Shown here: one piece after another, positions 1 through 20,269 of the stretch | How the letters are laid out: each line of letters opens with the position of its first letter | How positions within the stretch are numbered: the first letter of the stretch is position 1 | Assembly (NCBI GenBank): GCA_030248135.1 | Contig: JASANC010000900.1 | Coordinates: forward strand, 62,001-126,000 | Source of the DNA: Theristus sp. LFF4_11 | Lineage: Eukaryota; Nematoda; Chromadorea; Monhysterida; Xyalidae | Direction of reading: 5' to 3' | Length of the DNA: 64,000 nucleotides | Program-made: the position numbers and the translations under genes | The notes under the pieces: generated by a model | The model's input: the letters and a program-made list of their open reading frames with translations, nothing else | The model's database searches: none | Told to the model about the DNA's origin: nothing

Positions 1-125
1 CCGTACGTCAGACGCGGGAAATGTGACTCCGGAAGCAGGGTCACAGGGCCCAAGCGGTCCGGCGGCAGTGTGCGCCCGGCGAACGAATGCCCGCTGCCCC
101 AGATCTCGTGCGGCGCGGGAATTTG
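1..125 (+). CDS. possible exon fragment at the left edge
   Basis: This GC-rich stretch ends in a good donor (TTTG|GTAAGC) at about 125/126. Two forward frames are open across it, so a spliced gene may enter from the left. I recognise no protein in either frame. The alternative is GC-rich non-coding DNA with a chance donor. Confidence 0.2.
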
Positions 126-617
126 GTAAGCGGCCTGGAGAGCGGTGACATGAGATTGGTTTTAACAATTGAAAGTGAAGAATTTGTAAAACATTTTTAT
201 CATGACTACCGTAGTTATGAGAAATTGTCGTGCTGAGACCAAGAAGAGAAAGTGACAAAGCAGTGCAGTGATTGGCTTCAGTGGTTTTGGTGAAATGGTT
301 TGTTTGTTTTATGGCTTTGGTTTGCTTGTTTTGTTTCATTTGTTTGTTTTCTTTTTCAAGTTCACTCGTGGTGTTTGCTTGTTAAACTCCGCTATTTAAT
401 TTTTGATGAACTGGCCATGCATTGTTTTCTTGAGAATTGGAACACTTTTGTCAACAAGTCAGTGAATTTTCTTTACACGAAGAAAACAAAAAGCGTTAGT
501 AGAACGGAATCATAGCGAATAACGCAATCAGTGAAATCACCACAAGCAGCAAAAAAATTGTGTGTTAAAAAGGAAATGCGAAAATCACGGAAGTCATCAG
601 ATCGTAAAAGCCGCGCC
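126..617. other. AT-rich spacer downstream of the MSP gene
   Basis: I see no gene here. Short T-rich open frames are low complexity. The interval would hold the 3' end of the minus-strand MSP gene, whose stop is at 618-620. Confidence 0.5.
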
Positions 618-995
618 TTAGAAGTTGTACTCGATCGGCAGGTTCTTGCGGCGCACCATGCCGTCACCCTGGAACCACTCGCGACGGAACTGCTTCGCGG
701 CACCTTCGGGCGAGTTCGTCCACTCGAACGAGATGCGGTCGTTGTTCGTGTCCGCGCCCGGCTCGATCGGCTCGCATTTGATCGTCAGCATGCAGCTCTC
801 CTTCGCGTCGAGGCAACCGCACGGCGGCTCAACCGACAGACGAGCCATGTTGGTGGTCTTGATCGCCCAGCCGATGCGGTGCGCGCCGTTGTTGGTCAGG
901 CGGAGGTTGTACGCATTCTTCTCAGAGAACGGCGCGTTATAGACGACGCGCTTGTCCGGCTCCGTGATGATATCACCAGGCATGGCAGCAGACAT
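618..995 (-). CDS. msp: major sperm protein (MSP)
   Basis: This is an intronless 125-codon gene. MSP is the small immunoglobulin-fold protein that polymerises into fibres driving amoeboid nematode sperm and is also released as an oocyte-maturation signal. The usual MSP length is about 127 residues. Recognisable family blocks include MPGDI near the N-terminus, [11 protein letters not shown] in the middle, [17 protein letters not shown], and the highly conserved C-terminal stretch with [19 protein letters not shown] and LPIEYN. The start at 995 gives MSAAMPGD; a second in-frame ATG at 983 would also keep the fold. The N-terminal half is more diverged from Caenorhabditis MSPs than the C-terminal half. 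GC content is well above the flanks, as in other expressed MSP genes. A 97%-identical inverted copy lies at 1533-1850. Confidence 0.96.
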   Translation of the reverse strand: MSAAMPGDIITEPDKRVVYNAPFSEKNAYNLRLTNNGAHRIGWAIKTTNMARLSVEPPCGCLDAKESCMLTIKCEPIEPGADTNNDRISFEWTNSPEGAAKQFRREWFQGDGMVRRKNLPIEYNF

Positions 996-1160
996 GATGA
1001 CTGGATGCTCGAGTTTCTTTAGGCGGGTGGAGAAGAAAGGAGGCTTTCAGACGATTCTGATGAGCTTGACGACAATGGAGTTCTGGGCTGATTTCGGTCG
1101 CTTATAAAGAGTTTCAACGGTCAATTAGAGGTCAATTATTTTTGAACAACAACTATCTTC
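996..1160 (-). promoter_or_regulatory. candidate MSP promoter
   Basis: Read on the minus strand, a TATA-like CTTTATAAG lies at about 1101-1111, roughly 110 nt before the ATG. A GATA-type site (AAGATAG) lies near 1153-1159. GATA sites bound by ELT-1 drive Caenorhabditis MSP genes at similar distances. The assignment rests on position and short matches only. Confidence 0.3.
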
Positions 1161-1446
1161 GTTTGTTTTTAGTGCAATTTGAAGGAAATTAGTAACGGAA
1201 TAACGTGCATAATTACTGCAATTATCACAATTCCTTTGAGAAAAGGTGTTCAACTGTGTCTGGTAATGACCAAAATCACCGTAATTGACCAATTTTCCCC
1301 TGTTTATGCCCGTTGGAACTCGTAACGACTAAAATCTAACCCTGAACCGTGTCAGTTCTCATAACTCCGACCGAAAGTCTCCTTGGTTTTCTTCACTCGC
1401 ATCTTCCAACTCAGGTTCCGCTTTGTTGAACCAACATCTCCTCAGT

Positions 1447-1484
1447 CATGCCCATGTCAACCTGCCATGCCCATGTCAACCTGC
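1447..1484 (+). repeat. perfect 19-bp tandem repeat, two units
   Basis: CATGCCCATGTCAACCTGC occurs twice back to back, followed by a partial third CATGCC. It lies just upstream of the truncated MSP copy, where the missing 5' part would be expected, so it may mark a rearrangement junction. Confidence 0.85.
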
Positions 1485-1517
1485 CATGCCTCGGCGACAC
1501 AGAGATATCCAAGCTAA

Positions 1518-1850
1518 AGAGCCAACTTTCTGCCGTTCTCTGAGAAGAATGCGTACAACCTCCGCCTGATCAACAACGGCGCGCACCGCATCGGCTGGGC
1601 GATCAAGACCACCAACATGGCTCGTCTGTCGGTTGAGCCGCCGTGCGGTTGCCTCGACGCGAAGGAGAGCTGCATGCTGACGGTGAAGTGCGAGCCGATC
1701 GAGCCGGGCGCGGACACGAACAACGACCGCATCTCGTTCGAATGGACGAACTCGCCCGAAGGTGCCGCGAAGCAGTTCCGTCGCGAGTGGTTCCAGGGTG
1801 ACGGTATGGTGCGCCGCAAGAATCTGCCCATTGAGTACAACAACTTCTAA
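1518..1850 (+). pseudogene. 5'-truncated MSP copy
   Basis: From codon 1533 to the stop at 1848-1850 this matches the MSP gene at 618-995 at about 97% nucleotide identity, in inverted (head-to-head) orientation. The roughly 20 codons before PFSEKNAYN are absent. The matching frame is closed by a TAA at 1515-1517 with no ATG before residue M1617. Most differences are silent (for example TTCGAG/TTCGAA, AACCTG/AATCTG, GGC/GGT). One codon is added near the C-terminus (EYNNF against EYNF). That pattern could mean recent gene conversion, or a real gene whose first exon I cannot find. Pseudogene is the simpler reading. Confidence 0.75.
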
Positions 1851-1938
1851 GATGTTGCTTGCCATCTGATTGATGGCTTATTGTGCTTTTTTTATCAACG
1901 ACTTGTTTATTAGATCGCTTTTAAAATTTGCCACTGAC

Positions 1939-2909
1939 CTAAAACTTTGGCGGACTTTGGGGATTGTTGTATAACGGATGTGTCGTTTCACAAGTTCTGC
2001 TCTTTTCCACAGCACGTGCTGTGGAAATGGTTCCCTTCCCAAGGTCAATGTAGTTGGTCGGATGGAACCGCTTCTAAATTTCCCAAAAAAATCAGTAAAA
2101 TTAGTTCGCAACGCGCACTAACGTGAATCCGTCGGCGACTTGGCGGTGCCTGGTTGTCTCGGTCGTCGGCTGACAGCGACTGGTCGGTATTCGGCTCAAA
2201 ATGGAATTGCTCGTTTTGATCCTGAAAATGGAAGCAGAGCGAATTTGGAAATGGAATCGTCTTCAATAAAACTTCGTGTCGAAAGTATTCACAGTTGTTG
2301 CTGTGTGTAAACAGTTACAGTCAAACTCTAAATGATAGGAAATCAGCTGATTGGTTGCTGATCACGTGATGCATACTTTCTGTTTAGAAATTGCTGTGGA
2401 GGCGGAATCGGTTTTGGCACAGAAAGTAGGCATCACGTGATTAGCAACCAATTCAGATGATTCCCTATGATTTAGAGTTCGACTATTTGAGCAAGAAACA
2501 ACTCATATGTAATACACCGAGTGTGTACACTCAAGGGTATGAGCTGCTGGGAGGAAACTCTGTAAACTCTTCACTCGAGTGTGTACGAAACAGCAACTTT
2601 CAACCGCAACTCTCAGCCAAGCCGCACATTATCCGCCGACAATTTCTGCGCGCGCTCTATGCTGGCCGTGCTTGTCCGTGCCGTCGTCGTCGTCGTCGTC
2701 GCGTTCGGGTCATGCGTGAACATGTCCAGTTCCGATTTCGTCGAGCCGTTCTCCTCGCTTGATCCGAACGTTTCATCGGACGCCCCAAACGACCGTGCCG
2801 TCTTGTTATGCGCAAACACGGCCAACAGTGGCTGGTCATCGGCGGTCGCTGTTGACACTCGAGTCGCCAACTGGCATACCATTGACAGAAAAACGGCGAA
2901 TGTCTTCAT
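1939..2909 (-). CDS. small secreted protein, three exons, unrecognised
   Basis: Exons 2909-2628, 2221-2123 and 2073-1939 (stop included) splice in phase 0 throughout and give 171 residues. Sites are AAT|GTGCGG, TTTTCAG|GAT, CAC|GTTAGT and AATTTAG|AAG. The N-terminus (MKTFAVFLSMVCQLATRVSTATA) is a good signal peptide with likely cleavage near residue 23. The rest is hydrophilic and acidic, with a Thr run from (ACG) repeats and NKT and NAT sequons. After residue 120 a basic stretch RRRIHKR joins exons 2 and 3 and is followed by FHPTNYIDLGKG. The dibasic sites are compatible with proprotein processing, so a neuropeptide-like precursor is possible but unproven. Only one Cys lies beyond the signal peptide. 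An AATAAA lies about 28 nt past the stop. The first intron holds an E-box-bearing MITE. I do not recognise the family. Confidence 0.62.
2317..2485. mobile_element. E-box MITE, copy 1
   Basis: Terminal inverted repeats of about 40 bp run from ACAGTCAAACTCTAAAT to TTTAGAGTTCGACT. They flank a core with TGATCACGTGATGCAT and a mirrored CATCACGTGAT. Four further copies lie at 6206-6360, 40762-40934, 45780-45913 and 53237-53420. No coding capacity. It sits in intron 1 of the secreted-protein gene. Confidence 0.85.
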
Positions 2910-5445
2910 GTTGTCGGACTGTCACGTTGCTTCTTTTGCACAATGGCCGTGAGAGGAGCAATAGCAATGATAACAATGATAGCGCGCATTGATGAAACAC
3001 GTTTTTTTCGGGACCGGGTTTCATTTTCACTCTCGCGACGTGTTGCTGGCCTTTTTTCGTCACTCGCGTGCGCTTTTTTTTCGTTGTTGCGCTTAATGGT
3101 CACTCATCATCACATTCGGTGGAAGTTGCGCGCAGAAGAAATGTCGTTTCGGTTTTCGTCTGAATTATAGCAATATATTGCGTACTTTTACACAACACAT
3201 AAATTTTGACACATTTCACAGAATAGCGCACCGTCCGTTTTGAGTTTTGGTCTGCAACGTTTTTTTCCACACATTCAGTTTTAAAAAGTTAAACAATTTT
3301 TTAAACTGCATACAATAAAAAAAGTTATAATTGGCTCATAAAGTCATTTCGCACAAATTATGTAAACTTTCCACTTCAGTGAAATACACGTCGCTGTGTG
3401 CATGTTCAAAATAATATGTTTTTGATTTTGATTTCCTTTTCACTCCGCAATCTTTTCGTACATGATTTATTCGTGTCTTTCGTTATACACAGCAATTTCA
3501 TTCATTGAAATAACGGGGACTGAATAAGGTTGTAGAATATACCGTGAAGCTGAAAATAACCATGAAAAACAGCATGAACACGATTTCCACAGGAACGCCC
3601 GTAACGTTGCAGAAAATTGTTGGCTGTCATTTTTTAAACTTGAAAACTTTTGGCAGTTCAAAGTAAAATCAGTAGTACTTGTTACGTTCATATGACTAAA
3701 AAGCCAAATAAAAACAAGTTTTTTCCGTGTGATAAGAATACTATTTCAATCGCAGACAGAAAGCATGATAAGAAGGTTCTTTTTGAATAAAATGAATGGA
3801 GCCACACAAACGAAAGCAAAAATAACCTTAAAAGTATCGCTCACGCTGATGTTAAGCCACGGGAGTTGAATTGTCGAATCTCAATTCATATTACCGCGAA
3901 AAGAAAAAATGAAAGGTCTGAAAATCATCCACGTCTATTTTTACCATACACTGAATGGCTGAATAACTTTCAAATAAATACGGTGAAACACAACATGAAA
4001 ACAGAATTCCGACAATTGAGCGTGAACCTACACAAATTTCATTTACAAATCAGAGCAAGTTAAAGAATGGTGCCTAACAACAAGAGGTGTGATGCAGTCA
4101 ATTAGTGACATGATTAAGGGACAAAACAAATCGTGACATTTTCAAGTGTCAGAGGCGAGTGCGGTAAATTCAAAATGTGACATTCTGCGTTCATTTTAGT
4201 GGTGAAGAGCTGAAAAATGTGAATCTACCGGGCTAAAAATCAGTTCAAAACACGATTTAAAAGTATGCGTGCCGTGCCGAAATTGGGTGTGTTTTCCAAT
4301 TTCACTCTTAGTTCAGAATTCAAAAAAGTACTATGCAGAGGGAGCAACGGTGATCTACGAAAAAAATGTCACCCGCCAAACCAAAAGCACAACACAACAA
4401 GAGCTGCACGAACAAAAACAACACGCGTGCAGTTTCATGGAAACAATTCCAGCAGTTGACTGTAAACGCGAGCATGCCATTCACAAAATAAAAAATATCT
4501 ACTGACAAAAGTGTTGCACGGCAAATCTTGTCAGGGTTTTCTTAAATTTGCACGTCGTTATTTCTGTGGTTCCGGAAAAAAACACCGTTTACATTGAAAA
4601 CATTTCAAGAAAACAGTCGTTCGCGATAAATACAACGCACACACACACAAAAGCACGCCGCACACGAGAAGTAGAGCTAAAATAAAGGTGAACAAAAAAT
4701 ATATTGTAAAACACAGAGGAAAAACGCGGAACAATAATGATGAAAGAAAGTTCCGCAAAATGCTTGGAAGAACAAACAAAAAAAAACGTCGTCTTCAAGT
4801 GTTGCACAGCAAATCAACAACACACACAAATCACAGTTGATTAGCACATTATGAAGAGGTGAGCCACGCTAATAATAGAGAGCGATGGGAGAGCACGTTT
4901 GCCAGAACTGAATGCTGATTGGTTGGACTCGTTCTCCGTTTTAAAGTCAGCATGCTGATTGATGCACCGAGTCGGGGCAGTGTCAGGTCAGGACGACTAC
5001 AATCAATCAGAAAGTTGCCCTGAATGTGCTGAACCAGAACCTCGGCGCTGAACATGTTGAACTAAACCAACCAATCAGGGAGCAGTTTTATCATGATTCA
5101 ACTCAATATGGCTGTCTCACCAGACGTTATTTGGTACCTCGAAATCCTCTGATCCGTTATCATACTCGTTTCTCAATATTCTTTCAAGAAAAACATTTTT
5201 TTTCTCACTATTCTCCTAATGAAACTGCTCCCACAAATTTCGGACCACGCCGATTAGCTGTGTAAAACACACCAGCCAATCAGCGAGTCGCACACTGAGA
5301 AAAAAAACACGTGCTCGATCACAGCTCACGGTCGATTGCACACACGAAACAACAGCAAAACACACAGACACACAAAAATCAAATCGACAAAAACTCGGTG
5401 GATAAATCGCAGAAAACAATGTAAAAACAACAAAAAAATGCGAAT
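2910..5445. other. intergenic AT-rich interval
   Basis: It holds the upstream region of the secreted-protein gene and, at the right end, the 3' region of the minus-strand protease gene. Many short open frames exist, but none has splice or family support. The segment 4850-5090 is richer in GC and repeats TGATTGGTTG/CAACCAATCA in inverted orientation, which looks like a decayed MITE related to the E-box family. Confidence 0.55.
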
Positions 5446-16497
<11,052 letters not shown>

Positions 16498-16854
16498 TTT
16501 TTTGGTTGGGTGGTTGGTCTGTGCGGTGCTTGCGGGTCGGAATTCGGAAAGGAACTTTCACTGATTGCGCAGCGGAAGGAAACGAGGCTGAAAAAGCAAA
16601 TCAAACAATGGTTCTTCGTCGTGCTTTTATTCAACAAGTCAATTCAACGAAAAAAACAAACAAAAATGACGATTGATTGAACTTTGATTTTGATTTTCCA
16701 ATTTCCACGGTTTGATTTATGAAAAAGAAATTGAAGTTTGAAGTTACACCGGTTTTTCGCCGCTGAAATTTTCAGTTTACTTGTTTTCATTCCAACAATT
16801 CAAAAAAACCCAACCGGATGATGTTGATGTCTTAGATTTTTGCCCTCCATTGGG

Positions 16855-17431
16855 ATCAGTACCGAAGGCGAAAGCAAATTTTCGAGGGGGGGGGGTGTCG
16901 TCACGTGGGGGGGGGTGCCAAAAATTTTTCAGTGGGGGGGGGTGTCAGTCATGGTACAGTGACACCCCCCCAGGCGTGGGCCATGGGGGGTGCACCATTG
17001 TAGAAAATTTTCTGGGGGGTGCACACCCCCCACCCCACCCATGAGATTTTTTCGCTCAAATTTTGAAGGAAAAACACTGAATTTTGCTGCAAAATCTTTG
17101 AAATTACAATGAAGAATGTCAAGTTATCATATATTTAGCTTATATTATGGTCTTTAAAGACAAAAAATCATGATTTTTGAGCAAAAATTCATGATTTTTG
17201 GGTGGTCCGAGAAAATTTTTGGGGGGTGTCACTGTTACTTAGGTCCATCTAGGGGGGGGGGTGGGGGGGGTGTCTAGCAAATTTCGAGGGGGGGGGTGTG
17301 GATGGTCCAGTGTCAGGTTTTGGGGGGTGGGTGTCGCGTGACCCCCCCCCCCCCCCCCCCCACGCGGAGGTCTCGGGTGCTCTGGGGGGGTGTACTGTAC
17401 CCCCCCACCCCCCCTCGTCTTCGGTACTGAT
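16855..17431. mobile_element. G-run-rich MITE, full-length copy
   Basis: Terminal inverted repeats ATCAGTACCGAAG and CTTCGGTACTGAT bound 577 bp. Both arms contain many runs of 6-20 G or C. The middle (about 17043-17210) is AT-rich and nearly identical to 62755-62895. Long G-runs spaced by a few bases could form G-quadruplexes. Copies or fragments lie at 60344-60475 and 62551-63083. No unambiguous target duplication is visible. Confidence 0.85.
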
Positions 17432-17528
17432 ATGGATTTAGGGTTCGGAAAAAAGATTTGTATACATACTTAAAAGTGATTTTTTTGATTTCTGATCTGA
17501 GGTTGCTTGCAATGAGTCGTTGTAGGTT

Positions 17529-17560
17529 CCTAATCCTAAACCTAATCCTAATCCTAAGCC
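17529..17560 (+). repeat. telomere-like CCTAAT/CCTAAA tract
   Basis: Five or so degenerate units of CCTAA(T/A) end in CCTAAGCC. They resemble an interstitial nematode telomere repeat (TTAGGC family) but are too short and imperfect to be a telomere. Similar ACCCTAACCTAAGCC motifs occur at 63740-63990. Confidence 0.5.
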
Positions 17561-17844
17561 AAGCCTTTTTGATAAGGTGAAAATGATCAATTTAGTTTTT
17601 GCATTTTTTTCTTTCCTGTGTTAAAGGGCAGGGGCAACCGCCACTGCACATGCACCTGTTTTAATAATGATGCATTACGCGGAAAAAACTAAAAATCCCA
17701 ATTTTTATAAAGAAAAAAAAATATTAAAGAAATTTTGGTTGGTGTGGTGAAGCGTAGTGATGGTCTGATGGATCATTATTTAAAGTAGCTGCATCAGACT
17801 GCATCTGACCGGCCGGCTCGGAGCCTTCGCTCTTCGATGTTATT

Positions 17845-19224
17845 ATGGAAACAATCAATCGTGAGCTCGAAACGTTGACCCTGTCGTCGTCGTCGCCAAC
17901 CACATTTTCGTCCGCTTCTTCTGCGCCATCATCGTCGGATGACGAAACCGGAAAAGTTACTGCGCTCGTCAAAATGCGTCCGTCAAGGTTATTGGCCGCG
18001 AAACCGAAACAAGCAACGACGGTGAAAGCGAGAAAAGATCAACAACGACGTCGTCGTCGTCGTCACCAGAGTCGGAACAACGGGAATGATAACGGTGAAA
18101 TTCCAAGCGTTCTTGGCGCGTCGTCGTCGTCGTCCTTGAGACGGACTCGCTCGCTGTCGGAGCCTGCGAAGAAACCGAAATCCTCCGGAGAGTTATCGAA
18201 CGCTGCTGATTTCCATGCGCCGCCTCAAATCAACACCTCGTACGAAGCGTTGCGGTTCTATTATCGATTTCCAAATGAAGAGCTTGCGACGGAGGCTGAA
18301 TTTTCCGTCGAAAACCAACATGAAAGCACGCGATTGCCTGCTGGAGAGCGTGAAGCAACACAAAAAGCAGAGCGTTCTCATGTGACCATTCGCAAACGGT
18401 GGAGTTTCTTTTGTTATTGTGTTCTGCTTTCTTCAAAACTACCTATTCAATTTTATCTCAGCCTCAGACATAACGCATTAAAAATTCTTTTTACTGTTTC
18501 TGTTTCTGCTTTCACATTCAGTTTGTGAAACTCTGGCCTATTACATGTGCTACTCTCAATAGAGTAGCGCTTTTTTTGTATGAAAGAGGATATTTTTCTC
18601 AACCCTCTGTACCTCCTCGAATCAGTGAGTAAGGTGAGAGTCATCTGCCAAAAAATGCCACGTCATCGTTTTGTTTTCTTTCACATTTCCAGCGTTTTGC
18701 TGCCCATCGCCTGTCAGACCACCAGTCCACTCCCGAATGATTGCGCTCAATGTCGCTCAATCATGCAGCACCGCAAACACGGTCAACCGTCCAACAGTGC
18801 GCTGCGTTTTCGGCCGTATCCACCGTCAAGTCAACCGACTGGTCTTCACAACCAGCCTGAAGTCCACAAAACCATCGCGACGGAGTCGCGTCGTCTCTGC
18901 TATCGCCACTCATTCCCGCAACGCCAACTATTCCAAACATCGCTCCAATTCCATTCGCTGCTTGACGAGACGGAGGAGCCGTCACTTCTGAATCTGTCAC
19001 TGACGGCCGCCATTGGTGGCGTCAATTTTGGCGCCACCAATTCGAATCCGACCAATCATCAACAACAACGCCAACTGCAGCCGTGCGCGACCGCCGCACG
19101 TCGACGACCGAACGAGCAGATGCACGAGCACGATGTGACCGTCAATGAGTTGGCGGCGTATCTGGATGATTTCTTTCCGTTGCCGCGCAAGATGTCACTG
19201 ATGGCTGAGAGCATGTACGCGTGA
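17845..19224 (+). CDS. OSER1: OSER1-like protein (oxidative-stress-responsive serine-rich protein family)
   Basis: Two exons, 17845-18398 and 18693-19224, joined at AAACG|GTGGAG and TTTCCAG|CGTTTT in phase 2, give 361 residues. The N-terminal half is Ser-rich and basic, with poly-Ser tracts, an RRRRRR run (residues about 69-74) and an SLRRTRSLSEP motif that looks like a basophilic kinase or 14-3-3 site. The C-terminus, VTVNELAAYLDDFFPLP then RKMSLMAESMYA, closely resembles the conserved tail I recall for OSER1, a nuclear protein implicated in oxidative-stress resistance. That tail is the only strong family evidence. The central Cys-x2-Cys (DCAQCRS) segment also fits. Human OSER1 is shorter (about 290 residues). 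The start at 17845 is the first ATG. It diverges from the protease gene. Confidence 0.68.
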
Positions 19225-20269
19225 GTGACGTCACGTTTGGTGAATGTGCCGTCGAATGGTGAATCATGTCGCAAGTCCAAAAAATGGCTGCTCACCGCAG
19301 CTTCACCACCATCCACCACGACACCGTCGCTTTCGTATGATTGGCCTCTGCAAGTGGCAGTGGGTCTTGATCTAGTTGGGGATTTTTTCTTGCTGATGTC
19401 TTGAACAGAAATATTCGTTGAGGGACTATTTATTGGTTGATGAATGTGACATGACTCGTATTATTTCAGTTGCAGTGCCACACCGTTTTCCTGTGAACCC
19501 TGTCATGTTATTCAGCAGAATACACAACCTGCCAAAAAAGAAAGAACAGGATCGGATTGGAATGAAGTCATCCATCGTTTTTTTATTCGATCGAATCCAA
19601 TCCGACTACCGTTCAATCTTGTTTGATTCAAAGTTTCGTGTGCTCTGTATTCTGCAAAATATCTGACAGGTTAAAACCATCATTGAGGTCAGATTCCGTT
19701 GCAACTCATTGCTTCTTCATGATTTGTCGCTGTTTCAATGCTTTTTTGTGACAATTTCAAGTTTTCAATTCAGTCAATACCGTTGAACATCTGTTTTGCC
19801 TTTACTTTTTTTTGGAATAACCAGTCAATATGCTTCGCCATTCTCAATAAATGTACGAAACTGCCAATTCTGGTTGTTTTTTTGTCCGCAATTTCAAAAT
19901 TGAAAATTGTCAATTCTAAGACACGCCATTTTTGTTTGACAGACAAACAATTGTGTGTTTTGAAACTGTCAAGTCATCACTCAATTGATCGACCTAAGCC
20001 GCTGCAAGTTGCTCATCAAAAATTCATGAAAACTACTCCGTTGTGAAAGCCATTGTGTTGGCCATGCTAACACTTGCTGACACTTTCATAGTAGGCGCTT
20101 TTTTGTTTTCCGACCGAACACCAAAACCTAAACAAGCGGCATTCATGAAGCAGTATTTGGTGACGCATCGCTATATTTTGACACAGCTGTGTGTCACTGA
20201 AGCACACAATTGTGCATTATCTTGAAACCACGCGCACAATCACTCACCTGAGAATTACAAGATTGTTTA
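19225..20269. other. intergenic interval before the XXYLT1-like gene
   Basis: AT-rich. A partial SINE-like piece (ACAGAAATATTCG near 19407) matches the SINE in the XXYLT1 intron. A half copy of the hairpin MITE lies at 20136-20206. An ATG at 20067 is preceded by a hydrophobic open frame (about 20043-20130) that might encode a membrane anchor for the next gene, but splice support is weak. Confidence 0.45.
20136..20206 (+). mobile_element. fold-back hairpin MITE, half copy
   Basis: GCGGCATTCATGAAGCAGTA and the following TTTGGTGACGC match the left arm of the palindromic family at 29340, 37461, 48039 and 48773. The right arm is degraded. Confidence 0.65.

Larger units (their letters stand above)
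16498..17844. promoter_or_regulatory. divergent promoter interval of the protease and OSER1-like genes
   Basis: The two flanking genes start in opposite directions 1.35 kb apart, so both promoters should lie here. I see no clear TATA box or trans-splice acceptor. A G-run-rich transposon (16855-17431) fills much of the interval, and a telomere-like tract follows at 17529-17560. Confidence 0.5.
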
